Positions 43,570 through 51,854 of a DNA stretch of 64,000 nucleotides are shown here, one piece after another. A program made the position numbers and the translations under genes. The stretch spans positions 744,001 through 808,000 of the forward strand of contig JBKBOU010000002.1 of the NCBI GenBank assembly GCA_046293395.1. Direction: 5' to 3'. The stretch comes from CAYNRA01 sp046293395. Lineage in GTDB: Bacteria > Bacteroidota > Bacteroidia > Cytophagales > Spirosomataceae. The notes under the pieces were generated by a model. That model did no database searches. It was not told where the DNA came from and saw nothing but the letters and a program-made list of their open reading frames with translations. Each line of letters opens with the position of its first letter. Position 1 is the first letter of the stretch.

Positions 43570-44685
43570 ATGGACGAAGCTTTTAAAATTCCACCAAAAT
43601 CCGCAAAGCACTTAACCGAAATATCAAAACTACCAGAAATTTTGAAAGGACTTGTTGGTAGTGAATTTAGATTAACAGGAAAAACACGCACCGATGGAGC
43701 AAATGTTCGGAAACTTATTGCTAAGAAACTACTAAGCCATGGACTTCCAGAAGCCGCAAATACAGGAGAATATGAAATTGTTCCTCCCAAGAAAAAAGGA
43801 GTTCCCAAGATGCTAAGGGAATTGATTGATTCTTACACTGTAACAAGCGGAGATTCGTATAACTTACAGGTTTGGAACAGGGTACCAAACTGTAAAACAG
43901 TTTTGATAAAATTTGATTCTGGAGAATCATTAAAATGTGATGAAGTGAGATACATTTTTGTTAAAATAGATACTCCGCAAAACATTATTTCTTCAATTAT
44001 CATACTAACGGCAGAATACATCGAAGCGCATTTCGGAAAATTTGGGAAACCAACGATAAAACATCAGTTATTAATATCCAACAAAGCTCGTAATCAGATT
44101 TATACAAGTGAATCAAAGATTTTATTTTTCCCAGACTCAAAAAAGTTATCCTATTTAATCACAGACACTTATAAAAAACCTTATGATTCAATGGCTAATG
44201 AACCAAGTTTACAAAACTTGTATTCAATAAAACTTCTGACTGAAATTGTTGCTAAAAAACTAATTGGCATGAAATTAGACAATACAGCAACAAAAAATAG
44301 AGGACAAGCACTTGAACGTATGACACTTGAACTTTTGGGTTACAAAATGGCTGACAATGAAAATTTAGTTGGTGGTTTTCCAGACATCCCCAATCAATTA
44401 TTAGAGGTAAAAGTTCAAGATACTCAGACCGTTGATTTAGGCCGGTTTACTCCCGAGAAAGAGGAAGTTGTGGTTGCTGAGAATAACTTAACGACCTTTG
44501 ATGTCCGATATTTAATCGCACTTACTAATCCAAAGACTGATGTAATCGAAGGTGTTATTCTTGCTCCTGGAAAAAAACTTGGCGAAATATTTACATATGT
44601 TAGTGATATTAGTTATAAATGCCAACGCTCAATTCCGATGAGTTTCTTCAATTCTTATAATGGAAAGTGCGTTTATAATCCTTAA
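43570..44685 (+). CDS. Type II restriction endonuclease
   Basis: 371 residues. The C-terminal half contains NRGQALERMTLELLGYKMAD, then GGFPDIPNQLLEVKVQDTQT (about 275-294), which is PD-(x)n-E-x-K: the P-D pair and E-V-K metal site of PD-(D/E)xK endonucleases. The N-terminal half (about 1-130) is likely the DNA-recognition part. Placed between a regulator (6 bases upstream) and a convergent methyltransferase whose stop overlaps its own by 4 bases. Recognition sequence unknown. Confidence 0.85.
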   Translation: MDEAFKIPPKSAKHLTEISKLPEILKGLVGSEFRLTGKTRTDGANVRKLIAKKLLSHGLPEAANTGEYEIVPPKKKGVPKMLRELIDSYTVTSGDSYNLQVWNRVPNCKTVLIKFDSGESLKCDEVRYIFVKIDTPQNIISSIIILTAEYIEAHFGKFGKPTIKHQLLISNKARNQIYTSESKILFFPDSKKLSYLITDTYKKPYDSMANEPSLQNLYSIKLLTEIVAKKLIGMKLDNTATKNRGQALERMTLELLGYKMADNENLVGGFPDIPNQLLEVKVQDTQTVDLGRFTPEKEEVVVAENNLTTFDVRYLIALTNPKTDVIEGVILAPGKKLGEIFTYVSDISYKCQRSIPMSFFNSYNGKCVYNP

Positions 44686-46373
44686 AAGCCGAATGATTCT
44701 TTTACTAATTTATTAAGCTTGTTCTCAAGTTCAGTTACATCTTGGTTTAAAGCAGATAATTCGTTTAGTTTTTTTACAACTTCAATTATCTGCTTTGAAC
44801 TGTTGTTATCGGGGTTTGGCATTGGGTATTTTTCAATATATTGACTAAAATATCTTCTTCGACCTGAATATAACTTGTTATTAAAACACAAATCATGGAA
44901 TTTTGCCATTAAATCGGAGTTTGCAACACCTTGAATTAATAGTAGTACGTTTTTTTCTTTTTCAGATTGGGCGACAATCCAATAGCAATTGCCATTTACG
45001 ACGGAACCATTTTCATCATAATAAAATCTTGCATCTACACTTATATCAGGGAATACCAGTTTTGGCAAAGCCCAAAATTCAGGGTTTTGTGGAACCCACA
45101 TTTCATACCAATTACGACCTGCTTCAATTAAATATTTACGACCTTCTAATTGCTCCTTATTTGCCTCAAAATATCGTTTCGCATTTGGATAGTCTTCAAG
45201 ATTAATAACTAATCTTTTCCCATTCGCAGAATAATGTGGATAAAGTATTTTAAGGTCATTCTCAGAAGAATAACACCAACGTTGTATGTTTTCTTGTGAA
45301 ATCAGTTTTTTAAACAAGCTATTTTCAGGGGTAAATGGCTCATTGTCCCAATTCTGTTTAAGAAATACATTATCTGCACAAGATTTTACTCCTACTCTGA
45401 CTTTAAATTTATCTCCAATCAGAAACGAGGTGTGTTTGTTAATTTGTTCAATCCACTTATTTTCTTCTGCATTGGTCATTTGCCATATATCGGTCTTGTT
45501 AGGTGCATGTTTTAACAAACCTACCGAAAAATTATACTTTTTTTCATTAACCGAGTAAATGCCTGACTTGTTCGTATTTATAATATCAAATAAAGAATTA
45601 GAAACGTAAACTTGTTTGTCGATTCCATTTAGCTCTTCATAAATTTTAGCAAATTTACACGGTTCTGAAAGTTGTTTTTTGCTTGTTTTCTTTCGACCTA
45701 TGAATATTGCAGGTAAAACAGCAGCATCGAAAATCTTAGTGTCTCCTAAATCTATTACTTCAATAGGCTCATAATTTTCAAGCAAAAATTTTCGTATTGA
45801 TTCGCCACTTTTAGTAAATAAATATCTATTGGAAGTTATTACACCTATCAAACCGCCCTTCTTTAACACATTTGTCATTGCGATTAAGAACGGATAGTAC
45901 AAATCGACACGTCCTTTTAAATTAAATCGTTTTGCAATTTCTTGGGCTTTTTCAGTTCCAAGTATTTGTGTTCTAACGTAAGGCGGATTTGCAATAATTA
46001 TATCGGCATATTCCTCACTAATATTCTGACTAAATAAATTCAAAGGTTCAACACAAACCCCTTGGGTGCTCAAAAAATCTTGATTTTGAATATCTAAATT
46101 TATCTCAAATTCATCCAGATTTGACTTGGCTGTAATTAAATAGTCAATGTTTGTATCAAAACCTTTTATGTTAAGTTTAGAATTGTTACGTGAGGCCTTG
46201 AATTTTCTTGTAATAGAAGCTAAGAGTTCTCCTTCTCCACAGGCTGGGTCAAGTATAGTATATGAAGTTTCCTCTTGCTGATTAAGCTCTGAAACTAATC
46301 TATCAGAAAGAAAATCAGCTAGTTCTGTTGGTGTAAATGTTGCACCCGAATTTTTAATTGTAACTTCGCTCAT
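44682..46373 (-). CDS. N6-adenine DNA methyltransferase of the second R-M module (gamma class)
   Basis: 563 residues from MSEVTIKNSGATFTPTELAD. A longer frame from 46439 is rejected since it would cover the promoter and operator and add a hydrophobic head. Motif I ILDPACGEGELL (40-51) precedes motif IV NPPY (129-132), the gamma class of TaqI- and Eco57I-like adenine methylases. The C-terminal half (about 300-563) is the target-recognition domain, ending in GRRRYFSQYIEKYPMPNP. It protects the site of the 43570 endonuclease. Confidence 0.93.
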   Translation of the reverse strand: MSEVTIKNSGATFTPTELADFLSDRLVSELNQQEETSYTILDPACGEGELLASITRKFKASRNNSKLNIKGFDTNIDYLITAKSNLDEFEINLDIQNQDFLSTQGVCVEPLNLFSQNISEEYADIIIANPPYVRTQILGTEKAQEIAKRFNLKGRVDLYYPFLIAMTNVLKKGGLIGVITSNRYLFTKSGESIRKFLLENYEPIEVIDLGDTKIFDAAVLPAIFIGRKKTSKKQLSEPCKFAKIYEELNGIDKQVYVSNSLFDIINTNKSGIYSVNEKKYNFSVGLLKHAPNKTDIWQMTNAEENKWIEQINKHTSFLIGDKFKVRVGVKSCADNVFLKQNWDNEPFTPENSLFKKLISQENIQRWCYSSENDLKILYPHYSANGKRLVINLEDYPNAKRYFEANKEQLEGRKYLIEAGRNWYEMWVPQNPEFWALPKLVFPDISVDARFYYDENGSVVNGNCYWIVAQSEKEKNVLLLIQGVANSDLMAKFHDLCFNNKLYSGRRRYFSQYIEKYPMPNPDNNSSKQIIEVVKKLNELSALNQDVTELENKLNKLVKESFGF

Positions 46374-46387
46374 CTTACTTATTTTTA

Positions 46388-46395
46388 CAAAGATA
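46388..46395 (-). promoter_or_regulatory. -7 box of the methyltransferase promoter
   Basis: Minus strand TATCTTTG, an exact TAnnTTTG, 15 bases before the methyltransferase ATG. A TTTG lies 16 bases upstream, slightly closer than normal, inside the operator at 46407-46423. Confidence 0.6.
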
Positions 46396-46406
46396 GCAAA
46401 AATATT

Positions 46407-46423
46407 TATTCCAAAAAGGAATA
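46407..46423. promoter_or_regulatory. Operator 3 (methyltransferase promoter)
   Basis: TATTCC-AAAAA-GGAATA, the same half-site as operators 1 and 2 of the regulator gene 3.1 kb away. It overlaps the -33 region, so a bound Xre-type regulator would repress the methyltransferase. Confidence 0.65.
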
Positions 46424-46454
46424 TTTTCAGGAATAACAAAAAAAGCCATCAGCT

Positions 46455-46583
46455 AACATACAAGTCTTAAACGCATGAACCGTAGCGGAACAGCAACTAC
46501 CCTTGTGTTGAACGAAGCTTCGGGTTAGGATATTCAATCGTGTGATTAGGTTTTTTAGAGCTAATTTTGAGGGAAGATTACAA
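46455..46583. repeat. Direct repeat R2 after the second R-M module
   Basis: Partner of R1 at 43114-43236, about 85% identical by eye with a 6-base insertion (GTAGCG). Its right end TAATTTTGAGGGAAGATTACA closely matches the terminal repeat of the IS element that ends at 47363. Confidence 0.9.
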
Positions 46584-46836
46584 CAGCACCTACCCAAAAG
46601 TAACGGTTCAGTGGTTAAATCAAGCGTTCTGCCCCGCATCGGCGATTCCATTCTATCAAATTTTGTACTTATTTGAAAGTGAAGTGCTTCGAAGTCGCCA
46701 CCTTCGGGTAGTTGCAAAACGTTATAGGGCATTTTAACGAATCACTACCGTATAAAATAAGCTCAAATCGTATCATTACTACCGGATATTTATCGAATAA
46801 TAACGAATCGTATCGATATCAAATAAAAAATTGATA
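46584..46836. other. Spacer between R2 and the IS element: no gene seen
   Basis: The first ~150 bases (46584-46735) are GC-richer and look like further repeat-type sequence (CGAAGTCGCCACCTTCGGG with a small dyad). The rest, up to the IS end, is AT-rich with repeated CGAATCGTATCGAT-like bits. No reading frame is convincing. Confidence 0.4.
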
Positions 46837-46872
46837 TGTACTCTTCCCTCATTTAGCTACATTCAAAACTAA

Positions 46873-47136
46873 CTAATTCCAGTTTACTTTTTTATTTTTA
46901 CCCTGTTGCACCATGGGTGTCAACCTCTCCAGAGCCGAATATAGTCTTTCGTTGTTGTACATCCATACCCACGCTTGCACATACTTTCTCATCTGAGGCA
47001 GAGTATCAAACTGATAGCTGTCTAGTACATCTTGTCTGAATGTTCTGTTAAAATGCTCAATCAAACTGTTCTGGGTTGGCTTTCTGAGTTTTATAAAATC
47101 CAAGTCTCCACGAGTATTCAGCCCCACAGAACGCAC
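46873..47136 (-). pseudogene. IS3-family transposase orfB, C-terminal fragment
   Basis: LRKPTQNSLIEHFNRTFRQDV and VWMYNNERLYSALERLTPM are the standard ending of IS3-family OrfB, including the last catalytic Glu of the DDE triad (IEHFNRT). The first two catalytic Asp and about 180 residues before are deleted. The frame is joined directly to the tail of orfA. Confidence 0.85.
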
Positions 47137-47304
47137 TAAAGGTGCTTTTGCCCATGCAAGAAGTGTTTCTTACGCTTATTCCAATCATAAAAAGTATCTT
47201 GGCTGATACCATGCGTACGGCAAACATCCACAACCGATAAACCCGATTCTTGCCCCCTTGAGAATCTTGATAATCTGTCTCTCGCTAAATTTACTCTTTT
47301 TCAT
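47136..47304 (-). pseudogene. IS3-family transposase orfA fragment with a frameshift
   Basis: MKKSKFSERQIIKILK starts at 47304; the helix-turn-helix goes on in the next frame as QESGLSVVDVCRTHGISQDT and FYDWNKRK. The shift is explained by one extra base in the run of five C at 47253-47257. The frame then runs into the deletion and stops. Confidence 0.75.
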
Positions 47305-47373
47305 TACTCCTAAATTAAAAATGCTACATCAATTATCGTAGCTAGTTTTGAGGGAAGAGTACAAGACCACCAC

Positions 47374-47409
47374 AAAAAAGGGCTACTTCATCCGAAGTAA
47401 CCCTTTTTT
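47374..47409 (-). terminator. Terminator of the rpoB-rpoC transcription unit
   Basis: AAAAAAGGGCTACTTC, 4-base loop, GAAGTAACCCTTTTTT, 21 bases after the rpoC stop. T runs on both strands. Confidence 0.93.
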
Positions 47410-47429
47410 ATCTATCAAGAATGAATGAA

Positions 47430-50400
47430 TTACATGTATTCTTTGCGTCTCACCGAACTGATAGGTTCAATCAATTGCTTTTCATTGTGAACAGATTTTA
47501 GCTCACCTTTCAAACCAACTTCGTACGATTGATACTCCTTACGTCCTGTTCCAGCAGGAATCAAGTGTCCAACGATTACATTTTCTTTCAAGCCCTCCAA
47601 ATGGTCTCTCTTACCACGAACTGCAGCTTCTGAAAGTACCTTCGTTGTCTCTTGGAATGATGCAGCCGAAACAAATGACTTCGTTCCTAATGATGCCGTC
47701 GTAATACCTTGCAAGATTGGCTGCGAGACCGCTGGCCTTGCATCACGCACCTGCATAAGTGTTAAATCTTCTCTCTTCAAATGGCTATTCTCATCCCGAT
47801 ATTCTCTATTGGTAATGATTTGACCCGGCTTGAATCGAGCAGATGAACCTGCATCAACTACTACTTTCTTATCAAGGATACGGTCGTTTTCCTCTCTGAA
47901 CAACCATTTATCTACCGATTGCATTTCAAGGAAGATTGTATCTCCCGCATCAAGAATATCTACTTTCTGCATCATTTGACGTACGATTACCTCAATGTGT
48001 TTATCAGAAATTTTCACCCCTTGTTGGCGATAAACCGCTTGTGTTTCTTCAACCAAATACTCTTGTACAGCTGTTGGCCCTTTGATTCTTAGAATATCAA
48101 ATGGTGTAATGGCTCCGTCTGATAACGGCTCACCCGCACGAACGAAGTCTCCATCTTGTACAAGAATTAGTTTCGATAGAGATACCATGTACTTCATCTT
48201 TGTACCGTCTTTCGCTTCTACATAGATTTCTCTGTTACCTCTCTTGATTGTTCCAAATGAAACAACACCGTCGATTTCAGAAACAACCGCAGGGTTTGAT
48301 GGGTTTCTAGCCTCGAATAATTCCGTTACACGTGGCAAACCACCTGTAATATCTCGGTTCATATTGATAGCTCTTGGTATTTTTGCCAATACTTGACCCG
48401 CCTTGATTGACTGTCCATCTTCTACCATCACACGCGCATTAACAGGCAAGTTATACACCTTTTCTTCTGCGTTGTTCGATTGAACGATGATGGATGGGTT
48501 TTTCGTACGGTCTTTCGAATCCGTGATTACTTTATCCTTGAAACCAGTCTGCTCATCGGCTTCTTCCCGGAACGTGATACCTTCTTCGATACTATCGTAA
48601 ACAATTGTACCGTCAAATTCGGAAAGAATAACTGCGTTGAACTGATCCCAGTTACAGATTTCCTCGTTTTTCGCAATTTTTTGCTTATCCTTCACCTTAA
48701 GCGTAGCACCGTATGGAATGATGTTGGTAATCAAAATCTGATTCGATTCCTCATCAATAATACGAACTTCACCACGGCGGCCAATGACAACTACAGTTGG
48801 GTTGCCTTCTTTGTCAAGGCTATCTACTGTCTTAATATCAGCAAATTGAATTTTACCTTCAAATTTCGCTTTGATATTCGCTTCAACCGAAACGTTCATC
48901 GCTGTACCCCCTGTGTGGAATGTACGAAGTGTAAGCTGCGTTCCTGGCTCACCAATTGACTGTGAGGCAATTACACCAACGGCTTCCCCTCGTTCTGCCA
49001 TACGGCCAGATGCAAGGTTACGACCATAACATTTTGCGCAAATACCTGTTTGTGTTTCACATGTCAATGCCGAACGAATTTCGACGGTTTCAATCGCTGT
49101 ATTATCAATACGATTGGCAATTTCTTCCGTGATTTCCTCACCAGCAAGAACGATGAGCTCCTTCGTTAAAGGATCGTAAATGTCATAAACAGACGTTCTA
49201 CCCAAAATACGCTCTGAAAGAGGCTCGATTACGTCTTCATTTTCTTTCAATGCAGAAACCTGAATCCCTCTCAAAGTGCCACAATCTTCTTCGTTTACAA
49301 CAACATCTTGCGCAACATCATGCAAACGACGCGTTAAATAACCTGCATCCGCCGTTTTAAGGGCTGTATCCGCCAAACCTTTACGCGCACCGTGTGTAGA
49401 AATAAAGTACTCCAATACGTCTAGACCTTCTTTAAAGTTAGACAAAATTGGGTTTTCAATGATTTCACCCACTGAACCCGCAATGTTCTTTTGCGGTTTC
49501 GCCATCAAACCTCTCATACCTCCTAACTGACGAATCTGCTCCTGCGAACCACGCGCACCGGAGTGCATCATCATATAAACAGGGTTAAATCCTTGGCGGT
49601 CATTCTCCAATTGACGTAAAAGTGTTTCTCTCAAACGAGTGTTTACTCGCGTCCACACGTCAATTGTTTGGTTATAACGCTCACGTTCTGTAATGATACC
49701 GAACATGTAATTGTTTCTAATTTCTTCTACTTGGAGACGTGCGTCTTCAATCAAAGCATGTTTTTCTTCAGGAATCATGATATCCCCAAGACCAATGGAC
49801 AAACCGCCTTTGAAAGCAGATTGGTATCCAAGGGTTTTGATGTCATCTAAGAACTGAGCTGTACGTGCGAAACTCACTTCTTTGAATACCTGACCAATGA
49901 TTTGCTGTAGTTTCTTTTTCGTCAATAATTCATTGATATACCCAACTTGCTCAGGTACACATTCATTGAATAAAATTCTACCAGCAACCGTTTCGATGAT
50001 TTTGTCTTCCAATTCACCGGCTTCATTCTTGATTCTTACACGGCAATTAATGAATGCGTGTTTCGAAATACTTCCTTCGTTCAAAGCGATGATTACCTCT
50101 TCGCTTGAATAGAAAGTCATTCCTTCACCTTTGATTACCTCTTCAGGCGTAGAACGTTTTCCTTTGGACACATAATACAGACCAAGAACCATGTCTTGTG
50201 AAGGTACTGTAATCGGTGCGCCATTGGCTGGGTTCAAAATATTGTGTGATGCAAGCATCAAAACAGATGCTTCCATAACTGCTTCGTGCCCAAGAGGTAC
50301 GTGTACCGCCATCTGGTCACCGTCAAAGTCGGCGTTAAAGGCTGTACAAACCAACGGGTGAAGCTGGATTGCCTTTCCTTCCACTAATTTTGGCTGGAAT

Positions 50401-51749
50401 GCTTGAATACCCAAACGGTGAAGTGTAGGTGCCCTGTTTAACATAACTGGGTGGCCTTTCAATACGTTTTCGAGAATATCCCAGATAACAGCATCTTTGC
50501 GATCTACGATTTTCTTCGCAGATTTTACTGTTTTAACAATGCCTCTTTCAATTAATTTACGAATGATAAACGGCTTGAATAGCTCGGCTGCCATATCTTT
50601 TGGCAAACCACATTCGTGTAACTTTAGCTCAGGACCTACCACAATAACCGAACGACCCGAGTAGTCAACACGCTTTCCGAGCAAGTTCTGGCGGAAACGC
50701 CCTTGTTTCCCTTTCAACATATCTGAAAGCGATTTCAATGCTCTGTTTCCGTCTGAACGAACAGCGTTTACTTTCCGAGAGTTATCAAAAAGTGAGTCAA
50801 CAGCTTCTTGTAACATTCTCTTCTCGTTACGAAGGATTACTTCAGGTGCTTTGATTTCCAAAAGTCTCTTCAAACGGTTATTCCGAATAATTACACGGCG
50901 ATACAAATCGTTCAAGTCAGACGTTGCAAAACGTCCTCCATCTAGTGGAACAAGTGGACGTAATTCCGGTGGAATAACAGGAACCATCTTGATAATCATC
51001 CACTCAGGTTTATTTTCTACACGCGTATTTGCATCACGGAATGCCTCTACCACCTTCAATCTTTTCAAGGCTTCTGCCTTTCTTTGCTGAGCGGTATCTG
51101 TAGCTGCTTGGTGGCGCAACGAGTAAGAAAGCTCATCTAATTTCAATCTTGATAAAAGCATCTCAAGGGCATCTGCACCCATTTTGGCGATGAATTTATT
51201 CGGATCTTCATCAGGAAGCATTTGATTCTCCCGCGGAAGTTTATCGATGATATCCAAGTATTCCTCTTCTGTCAAGAAATCCATGTAACTGATACCATCT
51301 TCTTCTTTGATACCCGCGTTGATGACAACGTATCTTTCATAGTAAATAATTTGGTCTAATTTTTTAGTAGATAGACCAAGTAGATAACCAATTTTATTCG
51401 GTAAACTTCTAAAATACCAGATGTGTGCTACCGGAACAACCAATTCGATGTGCCCCATTCGCTCACGTCTAACCTTTTTTTCAGTTACTTCTACACCACA
51501 ACGGTCACAGATAATACCTTTGTAACGAATGCGTTTGTATTTTCCACAGTGACATTCCCAATCTTTGACAGGGCCAAAGATACGTTCACAGAACAAACCG
51601 CCCATTTCTGGCTTGTATGTTCTGTAGTTAATGGTTTCCGGCTGTGTAACTTCACCGTATGAACTATCCAAAATAGACTCTGGAGAGGCCAAACTAATGG
51701 TGATGCTACTGAAGTCGCTGCTAAGTTTTTTGTTTTTCTTTAACGACAT
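47430..51749 (-). CDS. rpoC: DNA-directed RNA polymerase subunit beta'
   Basis: 1439 residues from MSLKKNKKLSSDFSSITISL; 29 codons of open frame upstream overlap the hairpin region and are not conserved. Zinc-binding CHCGKYKRIRYKGIICDRC, catalytic NADFDGDQMAVH with the three Asp that hold Mg, GARGSQEQIRQLGGMRGLM (bridge region) and the trigger loop further on are intact. It follows rpoB by 105 bases that contain a hairpin. Confidence 0.98.
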   Translation of the reverse strand: MSLKKNKKLSSDFSSITISLASPESILDSSYGEVTQPETINYRTYKPEMGGLFCERIFGPVKDWECHCGKYKRIRYKGIICDRCGVEVTEKKVRRERMGHIELVVPVAHIWYFRSLPNKIGYLLGLSTKKLDQIIYYERYVVINAGIKEEDGISYMDFLTEEEYLDIIDKLPRENQMLPDEDPNKFIAKMGADALEMLLSRLKLDELSYSLRHQAATDTAQQRKAEALKRLKVVEAFRDANTRVENKPEWMIIKMVPVIPPELRPLVPLDGGRFATSDLNDLYRRVIIRNNRLKRLLEIKAPEVILRNEKRMLQEAVDSLFDNSRKVNAVRSDGNRALKSLSDMLKGKQGRFRQNLLGKRVDYSGRSVIVVGPELKLHECGLPKDMAAELFKPFIIRKLIERGIVKTVKSAKKIVDRKDAVIWDILENVLKGHPVMLNRAPTLHRLGIQAFQPKLVEGKAIQLHPLVCTAFNADFDGDQMAVHVPLGHEAVMEASVLMLASHNILNPANGAPITVPSQDMVLGLYYVSKGKRSTPEEVIKGEGMTFYSSEEVIIALNEGSISKHAFINCRVRIKNEAGELEDKIIETVAGRILFNECVPEQVGYINELLTKKKLQQIIGQVFKEVSFARTAQFLDDIKTLGYQSAFKGGLSIGLGDIMIPEEKHALIEDARLQVEEIRNNYMFGIITERERYNQTIDVWTRVNTRLRETLLRQLENDRQGFNPVYMMMHSGARGSQEQIRQLGGMRGLMAKPQKNIAGSVGEIIENPILSNFKEGLDVLEYFISTHGARKGLADTALKTADAGYLTRRLHDVAQDVVVNEEDCGTLRGIQVSALKENEDVIEPLSERILGRTSVYDIYDPLTKELIVLAGEEITEEIANRIDNTAIETVEIRSALTCETQTGICAKCYGRNLASGRMAERGEAVGVIASQSIGEPGTQLTLRTFHTGGTAMNVSVEANIKAKFEGKIQFADIKTVDSLDKEGNPTVVVIGRRGEVRIIDEESNQILITNIIPYGATLKVKDKQKIAKNEEICNWDQFNAVILSEFDGTIVYDSIEEGITFREEADEQTGFKDKVITDSKDRTKNPSIIVQSNNAEEKVYNLPVNARVMVEDGQSIKAGQVLAKIPRAINMNRDITGGLPRVTELFEARNPSNPAVVSEIDGVVSFGTIKRGNREIYVEAKDGTKMKYMVSLSKLILVQDGDFVRAGEPLSDGAITPFDILRIKGPTAVQEYLVEETQAVYRQQGVKISDKHIEVIVRQMMQKVDILDAGDTIFLEMQSVDKWLFREENDRILDKKVVVDAGSSARFKPGQIITNREYRDENSHLKREDLTLMQVRDARPAVSQPILQGITTASLGTKSFVSAASFQETTKVLSEAAVRGKRDHLEGLKENVIVGHLIPAGTGRKEYQSYEVGLKGELKSVHNEKQLIEPISSVRRKEYM

Positions 51750-51816
51750 TGACGAATGTATTTCAATTATTAATAAAGAATCTGAAGTAATTGGTGCGAA
51801 CACCTTTGTAAAAATA

Positions 51817-51848
51817 ATTCTTTGGCTGCCTTTCAACAGCCAAAGAAT
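51817..51848 (-). terminator. Hairpin between rpoB and rpoC
   Basis: 12-bp stem ATTCTTTGGCTG / CAGCCAAAGAAT with an 8-base loop, directly after the rpoB stop. On the minus strand TATTTTTAC follows. A processing site or a weak attenuator would fit; a full terminator would not, unless rpoC has its own promoter. Confidence 0.5.
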
Positions 51849-51854
51849 CTATTT

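Larger units (their letters stand above)
46837..47363 (-). mobile_element. IS3-family insertion sequence, internally deleted
   Basis: 527-bp remnant with both ends: left TGTACTCTTCCCTCA-TTTAGCTAC and, on the opposite strand, TGTACTCTTCCCTCAAAACTAGCTAC. Between them are a frameshifted orfA and the last ~85 codons of orfB, with most of the DDE domain missing. No clear target duplication. It lies between the second R-M island and the rpoC terminator and cannot move by itself. Confidence 0.85.

Noticed and set aside
46374..46439. N-terminal extension of the second methyltransferase to 46439
   Set aside because: It would place the -7 box and operator inside the gene and add a hydrophobic head not seen in such enzymes.
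46427..46732. 101-codon minus-strand frame over repeat R2
   Set aside because: Repeat DNA; the same frame is not kept in R1.
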